DNA of 64,000 bases from Hydrangea macrophylla (GCA_033977485.1 CM066994.1:49315155-49379154), one strand, 5' to 3'; positions 43,701 through 54,900 are shown, counted from the stretch's first letter. The notes: generated from the letters alone by a model not told the origin. Program-made: numbers and translations.

Positions 43701-46700
43701 CTCTCAAGCTGCCTTGGGGTATTCTGTCTCGGAATATTTTAGTTATCTACAGACTCGGTGGGAGGAATTAGGACAGTATGAGCCCATCAGTGACTTTCCT
43801 AATGATGGTGATGTTGAAGTTAAACGTCTCGATCGTCGACATACTTATCAGTTTTTGATGGGCCTGAAACCTGAGTTTGAGGCCCTGCGGACTCAGATTC
43901 TTAATACTGTCCCTATACCCTCTTTATTTGAGGCGTTTGCTACTGTTGAAGGTGATGAGCGTCGCCGTCGTATTTTATCAGCGCAGACTGTTCCCTCCTC
44001 TACAGCCTCTGATCAGATGGCCTTTGCTGCTCGCTCGGGCCCACGTCCTTCTTTTGGTACTTCCGGCCCTCGTCCTCCTATGGGTACTTCCTCAGGTTCC
44101 CGTCCTACTGGCAATCGTCCATATTGTCAGCATTGTCGTGTGCCCGGTCACACTATTGTTCGTTGTTTTGATCTTCATCCTGAGTTAAAGCAGCAATTTA
44201 ATAAGGCTCGTGCTATTGGTCGTGGGAAGGGTGTTCCTCGTACCGGTGCTATTGTTGAAATGACTCAGCCACCACCAGATTATAGTGAACTTCAGTCTCA
44301 AATCAGCCAGTTATAGTCACATTTGGGTATCAATACTTCTTCATCCTCCGCCTCTGGATCTACAGCTACCATTGCCGCAGGTACTCCTACCGCTCTTCAT
44401 GGTAAGTCTACCCATCCTACTTGGATTCTGGATTCCGGAGCTAATAATCATATGACTGGTGAGCTTTCTTCCTTTACTTCCCCATTTACACCTATTGACC
44501 AGTCAGTTCGTATAGCTGATGGATCGTTTGTGTCTGTTCGTAGTCAGGGTGATACTTTGTTATCTCCGGACATTACTCTTTCCTCTGTCTATTTTATTCC
44601 TAATTTTGCCTATAATCTTCTGTCTGTAAATCGGTTAGCCAAAGATCTGAATTGTGCAGTTGTGTTCTTACCCAGTTGTTGTTACTTGCAGGACCTGACT
44701 TCGAAGAAGATTTTTGGCAGGGGGTATGAGCGTGATGGTCTCTACTACTTTGGTGATCCTCCATCAACCAGAGTGTCCTGTTCCAGCCTGCAAGCTACTG
44801 TTTCTCCTAGTTCCAATAATTCTGTGTTACCAGATTCTAATACTTATGTTTTTTCCCTTAAAACTTTGGATTTGTGGCATGCCCGTTTAGGACATGTAAA
44901 TTTTCAGTACTTGTGTTGCTTATTTCCACCATTAAATAAAGCTTGCAAAGATCATAATTTTAAATGTGTGGTTTGTGAATTGTCAAAACATACACGCACA
45001 TCTTACATACCTCGCATGAACCGTGCACCGAGTGCTTTTGATCTTATTCATTCGGATGTCTGGGGTCCTTCTCCTACCACAGCTTTGTCTCAACATAGAT
45101 ATTACGTCACATTTATTGATGATTACACCCGTTGTACTTGGGTTTATCTTTTAAAGAAAAAGTCTGAAGTTTTTTCACACTTTAGAAATTTTTTACAAAT
45201 GATTAAAACTCAGTATAATACTATTGTGCGTAATATTCGGTCTGATAATGGTAGGGAGTATATTACTGATGAGTTTAGGGCTGCCCTTAATAAGGATGGG
45301 ATACTTCAACAACTTACATGTCCTTATACTCCATAGCAGAATGGTGTGGCGGAACGTAAAAATCGCCATATTATGTCTGTAGTTCGATGTCTGCTATGTG
45401 GTATGGGTGTCCCTAAATACTTTTGGGACATGGCTGTTCTCACTGCCACGTACCTGATTAATCGTACTCCGAGTCGTGTCCTTCTTGGACAAGCACCTCT
45501 TCATGTCCTTAAGCCAGGTAGTACCCTTTTTCCTATTGTCCCACGGGTTTTTGGTTGTACTTGCTTTGTCCAAAATAGAAGTCCTACCCGTACCAAACTT
45601 GATGATAAGGCTGTCCGTTGTGTCTTTCTTGGGTACTCATCTATGTCTAAAGGGTATCGGTGCTATGATCCTATCACACGCCACTTCTATAACTCATTAG
45701 ATGTGACTTTTCTTGAAACTGTTCCTTTTTATTCAGGTTCCACTTTCCCAGCTTCTATGGAATCTGTTGAGGAGGATATTTCTATTCAACCTCGTCCGAT
45801 TCCTATTTTTGAGTCCGTTCCTCCTGTTGTTTCTAGTGTCCCATTGCAGGTTTATTCTCGGCGACAGCATGCTCCTGCTCCCCCGCCAGTATCTTCTCCG
45901 GACTCAGGTACTTCCGCTCCACCTTTAGTATCTGATATCCCTCCTGATATTGTCCCCCCTCCCCTCTCTCCTCGTTATCCCACTCGTGCTCGCCGCCCCC
46001 CTGCCCGATTTCTTCTTTCTCACAGTACTCACCATCCTATTTCCCAGTATTTATCTTATCAGGGATTGTCACCCGTATTTGGTTCTTTTTTGAGTACAGT
46101 TGACTCCATCTCCATTCCTCGGTCAGTTCATGAGGCTCTTCAGAATCCTAAATGGGTGGATGCTATGCAAGTGGAAATGAGTGCTCTTCAGCACAATCAG
46201 ACGTGGGATCTTGTGACTCTTCCTGCTGGTGAGCGCACTGTTGGCTGTAAATGGGTTTTTTCGGTTAAGTACTTGGCTGATGGCACTGTTGATCGATATA
46301 AAGCCCGGCTGGTTGCTAAGGGCTTTACTCAGGTTCCGGGAAAGGATTTTGGTGCTACCTTTGCTCCTGTGGCTAAATTAACCACGGTTCGTCTTTTGGT
46401 TTCTCTAGCTGCATCCTATTCTTGGCCTCTCCATCAGTTGGATGTTAAAAATGCCTTCCTTAATGGCGATCTCTCTGAAATCATTTATATGGACCCACCG
46501 CCTGGTTTTTGCGCTCAGGGGGAGTATTATGGGAAAGTTTGTCGTCTTCGCAAATCTCTGTATGGTTTGAAACAGTCTCCCCGTGCATGGTTTAGTCGTT
46601 TCAGTGAAGTAGTACTGACTATGGGTTTTATTCGTTGCCACTCTGATCATACTTGTTTTATTCGCCGTAATTCTAGAGGGCAATGCATTATTATCTTGGT

Positions 46701-48773
46701 TTATGTCGATGATATCATTATCACGGGAGATGATGCATCGGGTATTCTTCTTGTGAAGCGCGATCTTGGTTTGTCTTTTGATATTAAGGATTTGGGTCCT
46801 TTACGGTACTTTCTGGGTATTGAGGTTGCTCGTTCTAGGCAAGGTATCTCCCTATCTCAGCGAAAGTATGCCCTTGATCTCCTTCAAGATACAGGTATGC
46901 TTGGGTGCAGACCAGCATCTTCTCCTATGGATCCAAATCTGAAATTGTCTGCGGAGTTGGGAGAATTACTACCTGATCCTTCTGTATATCAGCGCCTTGT
47001 AGGACGTCTCATATATTTGACGAATACCAGACCAGATCTTACCTTTGCTGTAAGTGTTGTGAGCCAATTCATGCATTCACCGCGCTCTTCTCACCTGGAT
47101 GCTGTGTATCATATTCTCCATTATCTTAAGACTTGTCCGGGCCTTGGTTTGTTCTTTAAAACAGGAGTTCAGTCAAGTCTCTCCTGTTTTACTGATGCTG
47201 ATTATGCAGGTTCAAAAAGTGATAGACGTTCTACTTCTGGTTTTTGCACGTTTCGTGGTGATCATCTCATATCATGGAAAAGCAAGAAACAGGCTGTTGT
47301 CTCCCGTTCTTCTGCTGAAGCCGAGTATCGTGCCATGGCTCAGGGTACTTGTGAACTTCTTTGGCTTCGCTCTATTCTTGAAGAACTGGGGTTTCCAGTG
47401 AACGATTCATCATCCTTATTCTGTGATAATAAATCTGCAATAATGCTATCATCTGACTCCGTTCTTCATGAGAGAACAAAACACATTGAGGTTGATATTC
47501 ATTTTATTCGTGAGAAGGTTCAGTTAGGGGTCATCATCCCACATTTTGTATCCTCACGTGACCAAACTGCTGATATGTTCACTAAATCTGTTGGACCAGG
47601 CCTTCTTCAGTCATCTATTCGCAAGCTTGGGCTAGTCAATATCTTCGCCCCAGCTTGAGGGGGAGTGTTGGAATATATCTTTGATCTTATCCTAGTTTAT
47701 TTCCTTCCTTTTCTATTTTAGGTCATGTTGACCAATCTTTGATTCTCTTTTATTTTCCTTTATTGTATTTCCTTATCTAGCTTGTATCTTAGGCTATATA
47801 AACCAAGAGGATGTACAGATTTATATACAATAAAAATCTCTTTCTCTCAATTCTATTTGGTCAAAAGCGTTAATTTATCATTAAGCATTTGGTTTAGGAC
47901 CGATATTAAATATTTTAAGTATTTGGTAGACGTACATTTTAAAAACATCATTCATCACAGTAGGTCATGTGACAAACCAACTTCATATTGATGTTCATAA
48001 AACTAGATAGAAAACGAAGGTGACTCTATATGATCTTATTCATTCGTTCCCAAATAAGCCATTAGTTGCATACGCGTGTTTACTCTTGAACCCTTGATAT
48101 GCATCGTCTTTCTCTTGATTCCCATTTTATTGTGCAGAGGTTGACATGGATGGCACTGCGAGTTGTGGGTGCTCCACGATCTCCTCTATGTGCAAAGGTT
48201 TTCAAAAATAAAAAAGCCATTTTTGGAGATCATTCCAAAATGGAAAATTTAAGAGACAAGATTAATGTAATTTTGTTAGTGGCAACACTCGTTGCCACGG
48301 TGACCTTCACCGCAGGTTTCACAATACCTGGTGGCTACAACAACTCTAACCCAGACCAAGGCCTAGCAACAATGCTAGCGAAAGTAAAATTCCAAGAATT
48401 CGTGATCTGCGATACAATAGCCATGTACAGCTCTATAATTGTGGCCGTGACGCTCATTTGGGCTCAGATGAGTGACTTTAGCTCAATGCACGTGGCGCTT
48501 AAACTGGCACTACCATTGCTGGGAATAGCTCTTGCAATGATGTCCGTAGCATTCATGGCTGGTGTGTACGTTGTGGTGAGCAAACTCAGCTGGCTAGCGA
48601 ATGTTGTTCTGTTCATGGGTTCAAACTTCATAATCGCTCTCGGGGTATTCTTCGTTCCTCTTTGTTTCTTGGGCTCATCGAACTACTATATGTTTCGTTG
48701 GATGGCGTACTATCCGTTTCGCCTTGTGTTATATGCTTTCGAAAGCTATGTCGATGAAGATGTGGAAAAGTAA
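31126..48773 (+). CDS. ACD6-like ankyrin repeat/PGG-domain membrane protein
   Basis: Coding exons are 31126-31789, 42170-42702 and 48138-48773, joining in phase (1, then 0) to 610 residues. Exon 1 (residues 1-221) starts acidic and holds MDPELYIAATQGD and ankyrin repeats such as NTALHIAARAGD and NTALHEALSYHHEDVA. Exon 2 (222-399) has more, including NTPLHMATIYGN. Exon 3 holds the PGG domain (FTIPGGYNN near 461-468) with about four membrane helices. The ACD6 family acts at membranes in salicylate-linked defence and cell-death control; that role here is inferred. The start could also be the ATG at 31204, which gives the family-typical MDPELY. Introns 1 (10.4 kb) and 2 (5.4 kb) are swollen by transposons. 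Exons and splice sites look intact, and the exon plan matches the minus-strand paralogue at 51931-57236. Confidence 0.85.
31790..32268. other. Start of intron 1 of the plus-strand ankyrin gene
   Basis: Unique-looking intron sequence before the copia element. A GA-rich stretch lies at 32115-32180. No gene. Confidence 0.6.
32269..33448 (-). repeat. 3' LTR (left) of the old copia element, with a MITE inside
   Basis: Shares TTGGGCC(A/G)AGT, the CTCGT/CGCTCTCTT region, CAACGTTCATTCCAACGTT, TATCCGGTCAACTAGG and the end CACTTCGTTCCAACA with the right LTR. About 747 bp remain after removing the MITE and its 9-bp duplicate. Confidence 0.75.
32845..33268. mobile_element. 424-bp fold-back MITE inside the left LTR
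   Basis: The ends read GACTGAAAAACACTTTACTACC and, inward from the right, GGCTAAAAAACACTTTTATACC. TAATAAAAA (9 bp) flanks it at 32836-32844 and 33269-33277. Words like TTTCACTTTGGGCCCTATACTT recur within the arms. Confidence 0.82.
34085..34450 (-). pseudogene. Copia RNase H C-terminal remnant
   Basis: The minus-strand translation, with frame changes and stops, gives LAIASERDAWLKNLL, then a decayed NRYYNGKS-like region, VDYVQSEDYI and TDPLTKGLAR, the usual end of a copia polyprotein. It lies next to the 3' LTR side, as expected. Confidence 0.7.
34728..34818 (+). repeat. Short duplication around a poly(T) run
   Basis: TATAGAAAATACCTAAATTA with the following AATAGGTTTCTT occurs twice, separated by about 30 T bases. 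Confidence 0.75.
35030..35275 (-). pseudogene. Copia zinc-knuckle and protease fragment, out of order
   Basis: The minus-strand translation shows a decayed zinc knuckle (GCGKIGYFAQR) and then a protease-like WYIDISVSRHMC, where families have WYIDSGASRHMT. In a copia polyprotein this part should lie upstream of RT, but here it follows the RT fragment. It was probably moved by a rearrangement or comes from a second element. Confidence 0.55.
35286..36200 (-). pseudogene. Copia reverse transcriptase remnant
   Basis: Pieces on the minus strand include an ELEEIYLDKSERF block near 35700, VYSLYGLNETP near 35650, and VCYDVHDLLIFGSIFEIEKE (a worn YVDD motif) followed by FDTKDLGEANVFIWIKM. Stops and frame changes show it is dead. 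Boundaries are approximate. Confidence 0.7.
36201..37601. other. Unrecognised 5' interior of the old copia element
   Basis: Expected to hold gag and leader sequence by position, but I recognise no motif. TA-rich simple repeats lie near 36601-36620 and 36674-36690. Confidence 0.5.
38115..38306. mobile_element. 192-bp fold-back MITE, copy 1
   Basis: Ends near GATTGGGGCACAAAAGGATA and, inward from the right, GCTAGGGGCACCAAAAGATAC. ATTATGATA (9 bp) flanks it at 38106-38114 and 38307-38315. The left LTR lacks it at the matching place, so the empty site is visible in the same window. A copy of the same length lies at 58061-58252. Confidence 0.88.
38398..40306. mobile_element. 1.9-kb inverted-repeat element with a GGT-rich interior
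   Basis: The ends GGGAAAATTGGTGAAAAGGG and, inward from the right, GGGAGACTTGGTATAAGACC are followed on both sides by GCTAA(A/G)TTGGA and AAGGACA. The flanks (AACAATAAAA left, AACAAAAAT right) look like a slightly worn 9-bp duplication. The left LTR shows the site without this element. The interior is GGT/CCACC-rich tandem sequence; the ORFs in it are low-complexity artefacts. Confidence 0.7.
38556..39920 (+). repeat. Tandem duplication of about 690-700 bp
   Basis: The block CTTCGGCC...CACTTCCACC through CTCTTAAGAT palindromes to GGTGGTAGTGGCGACGG and GGCGATGGCAGCGGCGGT occurs twice, starting near 38556 and 39257. A third, partial GGT-rich block follows. Several CTTAAGAGAAATTTCTCTTA palindromes lie at about 38799-38885 and 39480-39560. 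Confidence 0.8.
40671..41348. mobile_element. About 680-bp fold-back element
   Basis: The two halves are long inverted copies centred near 41010. Outer words are TGAGGTTTGCTCTAATTACAC on the left and GTGATTAGAGCAAATCTCA on the right; inner words include GTCATTT(G/T)AGGCCC/GGGACTAAAATGACAC. I see no convincing target-site duplication. Confidence 0.75.
41349..42169. other. End of intron 1 of the plus-strand ankyrin gene
   Basis: AT-rich with no recognised element. The acceptor that keeps the frame open is AAATGTTAG ending at 42169; an earlier AG (GATTATAG) would run into a stop. Confidence 0.6.
42744..42935 (+). repeat. 5' LTR of the young copia element
   Basis: 192 bp, starting TGTTGGAATATATC. 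It contains a TATA-like GGCTATATAAACC near 42870. It is identical by eye to the 3' LTR. Confidence 0.92.
42936..42948 (+). other. Primer-binding site of the young copia element
   Basis: TGGTATCAGAGCC, complementary to initiator methionine tRNA, directly follows the LTR. Confidence 0.93.
43297..47658 (+). pseudogene. Copia gag-pol polyprotein with two in-frame TAG codons
   Basis: One frame of about 1,450 codons starts at ATG 43297 (MSESGKTIVTG). Gag ends with a zinc knuckle (YCQHCRVPGHTIVRC). TAG at 44314-44316 follows LQSQISQL. The protease has WILDSGANNHM, the pre-integrase motif LWHARLGHV, integrase SDVWGPSP, IRSDNGREY and, after a second TAG at 45334-45336, NGVAERKNRH. RT has [12 protein letters not shown] and YVDDIIITGDD; RNase H has STSGFCTF, SSAEAEYRAMA and CDNKSAI. 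All three open stretches are in the same frame and every domain is present. Both TAG codons sit where CAG (Gln) is expected. I call it a pseudogene because of the stops, although readthrough is possible. Confidence 0.88.
47656..47665 (+). other. Polypurine tract of the young copia element
   Basis: GAGGGGGAG directly precedes the 3' LTR and overlaps the polyprotein stop. It primes plus-strand DNA synthesis. Confidence 0.85.
47666..47857 (+). repeat. 3' LTR of the young copia element
   Basis: 192 bp, identical by eye to 42744-42935 and followed by the TGGTC duplicate. Confidence 0.92.
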
Positions 48774-50449
48774 GCTCCCAGCATAACTCATCATTGTATA
48801 TACACATCTATGTATAATATGAATATAGAGCCTATAAGTACATAGAGTCTGTTTTGATCAATGAAAAGTTGGTCAAGTACGTGGTAAGTGGTTGGTGCTC
48901 AAAGACTTCTGTAGCAAGAAGTCGGGGAGTTCAAAATTCCTTGGGGCACATGGCATGGGGTTTTAAGGGGGTTTGAAATTGAAGTTACAACACAATAAGA
49001 ACAGGTCTGTGAGGTATAGTACTACACTGCATGTACAAAAGCTTTGTAACTTGTGGTAATATTGTATAGATGATGTACATAGAAGAAAAGAAAAAGAATC
49101 ACCAAGTAATGAATGGAGATTCAATGTACATTTCTGTATGTTTATGGGCATGAAGACCACCTCTGTGGTTGTTTTATCCGGGTATTTGTGGTATTTAATA
49201 TATATATATATATATATATGGCTGATGCGCAATAAGTTTGCGCAAAAAAAAAAAAGAAAGAAAAAGGGAAAGGGAAAAAAAAAAAAAAAACTGATTTAGA
49301 AAATGAAATATTGAACATAATGACAAAAATTTGAAATGTTATATACTCCGTAATAGAGTAAAAAACATGAGGAAACTATAATGGTGTGTTTGGGCCTGTT
49401 TGGGAGTCCCATGAATTTGGATTAGCTGGTTAGCAATTTAACATAAAAATCTGTTGATAGTTAATGTGCTTGACAGCTCATGCTCACTTTAATTAAGTCA
49501 ATTGGCTAGTTAGTAATTTAACATGAAAATCTATTGATAGTTAATGTGCTGGACAGCTCATGCTCACTTTAATTAAGTCAAGTACCATTTGCATTTTTTT
49601 TATTTAAGTTGTCTCTTCGTTCTCTATGCTTGACTGCATGCATTTATATGTTTATATTTCCTATGTTTGTTTGAGTAACATGAAGCCTTTGGAGGTCTCT
49701 AGGTGGTCTTTGTATCTCGTAATATATATATATATATATATATATATATGCTGGTTCTCGTATTTCAATGAATTAAATGAATGAAAACAGTGAGCTGGCT
49801 CTCTTTCATATCTATACTCTCTGCCTCTCATTCCTTTGCAATATTTATTGTTCTTTCTCTCTCAAATCAAGTAGGTTTTAAATCTAACCCAACATAATTT
49901 CACCTACGCGAATGTGGAAGTGTGACCGCTTATTACAGAATTTGGACATATTTTCTAGAACATTCGCTATACTGGGATATAAACACATGGTCGTAATAGT
50001 GTTAGTTTCATATTACACCTTAGTACGGTTGTGTGTAGTGGTATTGTCAGAGATAGAGTTCAAAACTACGTGTTACTCTAGTATATTCCGAATCACCTGT
50101 GTCATGATTCAAGTTGAAAAACACATTTGCTTATGCATAACCTTATGATCAGTTGCTCGATGAATGAATATCGTTTTCTATTACACACCACAATGTTCTA
50201 TAACTACTCTCCTACCCGAACCCTTGAGACTCGAACAAGTAATTCTTGACTACTTCGTGTACCACCCAACTAATAAATTTATTATTTTTATTTAACAATG
50301 CGAGAAATTATAATTAGGATAACGTAATTTACAAACTCTTAAGAAAAAGAGATACTAAAAATGTTGAAGTTTAGTACAATAAGTTATAATCTATTGCCAT
50401 TATTGTTGGTGCTTTTTATGGAATTACAAATCATGCTTAGTGATTAGGC
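48774..50449. other. Region between the convergent ankyrin genes
   Basis: Presumed 3' untranslated DNA of the plus gene, then AT-rich spacer. TA microsatellites lie at about 49199-49219 and 49723-49749, and an A-rich tract at 49243-49290. No gene is seen. Confidence 0.6.
49421..49580 (+). repeat. 80-bp tandem duplication
   Basis: Copies at 49421-49500 and 49501-49580 both end CTCACTTTAATTAAGTCA and differ at a handful of bases. Confidence 0.85.
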
Positions 50450-50864
50450 CAGGGGTGATCAACGGCCCGCTTGGCCTGCCCAGCCAAACCCTACTTTTTT
50501 CGGGCTTGGGCAAAGAGGTTGGCCCGCATAAGCGGACTTGGCTCTTATTTTTTAGGCTCACTCAATTTTAGGACTGAGTTTGGACATAGCGAATGAGGCC
50601 AACCAAAAATTTTATTGCATTTTTTTGTGAATAATGTTTGTTAACAATATTTCTAAACATTATTTATGATTGTAGTTTTTTTTTTAGTTTAAGTCCTTAC
50701 AAAAATAAAAAATAATAGCAATGGGCCGGCTCGAGCTTGAGATTTGAGATGTTTAGGGCCGGGCTTAGACAATCATCTCTAGGCCAACCATAAGACCTGC
50801 TCGAGCTTAGGCAAGGGTAAGTGCCCTTATTATCTAGCGTAGGCCTAGCCCATGACCACCCCTA
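50450..50864. mobile_element. Possible hAT-like MITE
   Basis: The left end CAGGGGTGATCAACGGCC and the right end read inward (TAGGGGTGGTCATGGGCTAGGCC) match each other and the usual hAT end CAGGGGTG. The interior has GGCCCGC and GGGCCGGCTCGAGC words typical of this MITE type. I did not find a clear 8-bp duplication. Confidence 0.55.
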
Positions 50865-51930
50865 GGCGTAGCATTATCTTAGAATTTCTTAGGAAGACTG
50901 AGGATATGTTAGGTATTATTTCTATGATTTTGTGCTTCAAAGGAATGAGTAGGGACAAAAATATTAAATAAAATATTAAATGCTTTAACAAAACAAAACA
51001 AAAAAAGTCAGAGGGCACTTTTGCTCACCCATGACTCACCTAAGCCGGTAAGCAGGTGGGATCCACCACTTTTTATCTTTTGTTTATTTCTAGTTTGTCC
51101 ATAAAAAGAAGTACACCCCACATGTTCACCCAACAAGGAAATATAGAGTACCCTTTGGTGCGAAATCTAGAGTTTTCCAGGTCAAGCAGCAGTCAACTAA
51201 GAAAATCTATCAAAAAGTAAAGCAGATAGTTAAAGTTGACGCCTCAAGCTGTAAAGGAGTTAAAAGCACTTTACAAGAACCGGCTATTTTTAAGGCTCAA
51301 GCTCAACCTGGGATTGGCCATCAAAATATTTAGAACACCTAAACTCTCGCTGGCAAAGATTCTATTTAAAGTGGTGGATGAGTCACATTTATGTTGTGCT
51401 TTGTTTTTGTCGGTCGGTACTTTTTGGTGAAGCTTATTTTACTCATTTTGTTTGGTTATAGAAGACTATTTGTGTTTGGTCTTTGTACAAGAGGTGCGTG
51501 CCCCCTTTTGCACAAAAAAATATTCCTTGCAACGGTTGTTTTGCTGACATGGTATCACAATTCAATCAAAACTCTTTATTTATTCATTTGCACCCCTTAT
51601 TTTCAGGACAAATCTCATCACATAAACACATATCTCAACTGTATTAGTACGCTATTTTTGATGATGCCGTTGCAATGAATATTTACTCTGGTCTCTCTTC
51701 ATTGCATAAAAGCTTGGACAGGTAAGCACCCAAATTTGGCATGGAATTTTGCTCAACATCACAAGCAATTCATAAAACAAAAAAAAAATGAGAAAAAGAA
51801 AGAGAGGGATTTTCCATGGAAATAGCTACCAATATTATAATAGTGATTAAGACGAATCCAATTTTTTTTGTAAAACTAGAGACAAGGATGAAAGCTGAAT
51901 GCTTCAGATTCACTTCTTGGCTTTATTTCT
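50865..51930. other. Spacer downstream of the minus-strand ankyrin gene
   Basis: No recognised feature. It should contain the 3' untranslated region of the minus gene near its right edge. Confidence 0.55.
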
Positions 51931-54900
51931 TCAGTACATAAAGTATTCTTTCTCCTCCTCCTCTTCTTCATCATTGTCGGAATAACATCCCGAAGCAATC
52001 ATCATGAGACAAATGATAAAGTATGAGCAATTGCGTAAAACACGGTTAGTACTAGTGATAGTGGGAATGAATAACGGAATGAAAACTGCTGGAAGAGTCG
52101 TAAGAAGGACGATTCCCGAGATCATGATAAAGTTGGAAAGCCAACTCAGTTTGCTAACTACTAAATAAAGCCCTGCCATAAATGCTAAGGACATCATGGA
52201 AAGAGATATCCCCAACAATGAAAGGGCCAATCTGAAACAGTTGGCGACTAAGTTCGGGTCGCTTAACTGCGCCCAGATGAGAGAGACGGCGGCAATGATG
52301 GAGCTGTACATTGCAATTGTATCGCATATCAGAAATGCCTGAAAGTGTGACTTGTTTAGCATAGTAGCCCCACCTTGGTCTGAATCGGAGTTGTTATAGC
52401 CGCCAGGCATTGTGAATCCAGCTGCGAAGGTCACTATGGCCACCAGTGTTGACACCAACAATAGTCTACTCACCCTGTCGTCATTCTTCGTCATCATGTT
52501 AGGAAGAAAAATTCTAGCAGAATTTGTCTTGGAGCATTTTCTTGGAATTGAACCGGCTACTCTCAAGGCAACCCCAGTCAACCACTGCATATAAAAATGA
52601 AAAGGTTAACCAAGTTAAAACCACTAGTGAATTGTGAGGTTTGAAAACTTTTGACTTTCAGGGCAGAGGAGAATTCGAGATAAAACGTAATTAAGAAGAC
52701 TGTCACGTGGTACCCTCCAACTACCAAAAATAATTGCCAAGTACCTTACGAAATGAATGTGGCTTAGGCATGGGTGCCTCAAGAATATCAATAGGTGTCC
52801 AGCCTTGTTTGTTCATTAGATTCAGGTCAATTGATCTTTTTCCCCATGCCAAAGAGCTCACAACCCTAGGATGCAAATTCATTGTGGCCAAATGTAAAGG
52901 AGTGTTACCAGACTTATCTCTCTCATTTACAAGGCCCTCAAGCCCAGGAGTGTTAACTATGTGTTTAACCATTTTATTTTTGCCCCTATGTGCTGCAACG
53001 TGAAGAATATTTTGGCCTTCCTTTGTAAGCAACTCCCTCCAATCTGGGCAATGGTCAAGTAGCTTTTGAATGATGTCCACGTGGCCTCTTTTTGATGCAC
53101 GGTGAATAGGCAAGTAGCCATTGTTATCTCTTTCTAGTACACTCTCACTATATTTGCCTAATAAGTACTCGACTCCCTCAAAGTAACCAATGGCTGCTGC
53201 AAAATGAAGCGGTGTTCCCCCTTTTTCATCTCTTAAATGAATGAAACTTGGCACTCTACCCAATATGGTATCAAGCAAACCTGTCATTTGGAGAGAGAGA
53301 GAGAGAGAGAGAGTTTCTTAGTAAGTAAGTGTACAATATCTAGATTTACAAACTAAGATCCGAATTTTTTTTTTGATTTTGTGTGTAATCTAAAATGTAT
53401 CAGTCAAATTAAAATATAGGAACAGGATTAGCTATTGGTGGTGTGAAGCCTCATAGCAATAATGTACAATTGGCCAGGGGCGAGTTTTAATGAGAACCAT
53501 TTCGATCCATTTCGCTGATTTCCATACTTACAACTTTTTTTTTGGATGACGAGGATAAATCCACGGGAACGTCTTATACGACTTCGGATGAGTACCATTG
53601 TCATTGTATTGGAGTAGAATAGGGGGGCAAACCCGAAAACGTGCACCAAGCCCACAATGGCCACAACACACGCACTAGATAAATCAGGGAGGTGAGTGAG
53701 TGGTAGGATTCAAACTCACACCAAGCTCTGGATACGGATCGTCCAGCCACTTGAGATTTGTCCTTCCAATCCACCCCTCGGGGCTTCGAACCCTTGACTT
53801 CCCTTTGGGAGGCCAAGAAATTCTGGCCACAAGCACTATGTTATTGTGGAGTTTCGAACCTTCAACTAAAGGGGTAAAACACCCCACACTCGTTTCCACT
53901 AGGCCAAGTGGTCGTGGCTTCCATGCTTGTAACTTGTAGCATATAAATTGCATTGTCTTAGGTTATTTTGTTATTTTTTTTATGACATTATTGACTGGAA
54001 GTCTGGAACCCAAGGGAATCCTATCTCTTAATATTATGCTAGCTTATTCAACTAAAAGCTTTGTTCGATCAAACAGCTTACTATAATTTGACCATATTAT
54101 TTTAATGCCTATACAGAGGAGTTGCATTACAAGAAAAAATATTGCGCAACACATAATACATTGGATTGCACAAATAAAGCAGCAGAGTAAATCTTAACTC
54201 CAACAAAACACTTGTATACCATGTCAGCAAAATAACCCCCTCTACTATCAAAATTTATTTAGTTTCATAAAGGGAAGTGCTCTAGAAGTGGGGTTTATTA
54301 CTATCATTTGAGAGAAAATTCGGAGAAGAGATAGAGAATCGCAAAATCCGGTGTTCTGTGGTGGTGATTGGATGGTGCGGTCAGGGGCGGATCCAGGAGT
54401 TTAGCTCGGGGCAAAAAATTATACGAGGATACGGGGGCAGCGCCCCTAACTCGAACATTTTTAGCTTCAAAAGAGATAAATTAGAAATTTAAGAGACAAA
54501 AATGAATAATGTATGGAATATATAATTAAAGTAAAAGAATTATTTTAAAAAGTTGATGGTGCAATTAAGGGGCAAAATTGAATAAAAATATGTAATATAT
54601 AAGGTAAAAGAATAATTTTTTAAAAGTTGAGGGGAGGCAAAATGAACAAAATACAAAATATATAAGGTAAAAAAATTATTTGGAAAAGCTGGGGGCAATT
54701 AAGAGGCAAAAATGAATAAAGTATGAAATATATAAGGTAAAATGATTATTTTGAAAAGTTGAGGGGGGACAATTAAGGGGTGAAAATGAATAAAGTACGA
54801 ACTATATAAAGTAAAAAAATAATTTTAAAAAGGGTAAAATTAGGGTAGAGAGAGAGAGGGCATAGAGGGTAAATGTGTCCATTTTTACTCTCACCTGATG

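Larger units (their letters stand above)
42744..47857 (+). mobile_element. Recently inserted Ty1/copia element in ankyrin intron 2
   Basis: Two 192-bp LTRs (42744-42935 and 47666-47857) look identical base for base. A primer-binding site follows the left LTR and a polypurine tract precedes the right one. TGGTC flanks the element at 42739-42743 and 47858-47862. The LTR ends CTATT rather than the usual CA; because the flank resembles the primer site, the end could shift by one or two bases. The orientation matches the host gene. Confidence 0.93.

Noticed and set aside
53848..53906. A tRNA gene
   Set aside because: A and B boxes are present, but no cloverleaf or acceptor stem can be drawn; a SINE explains it.
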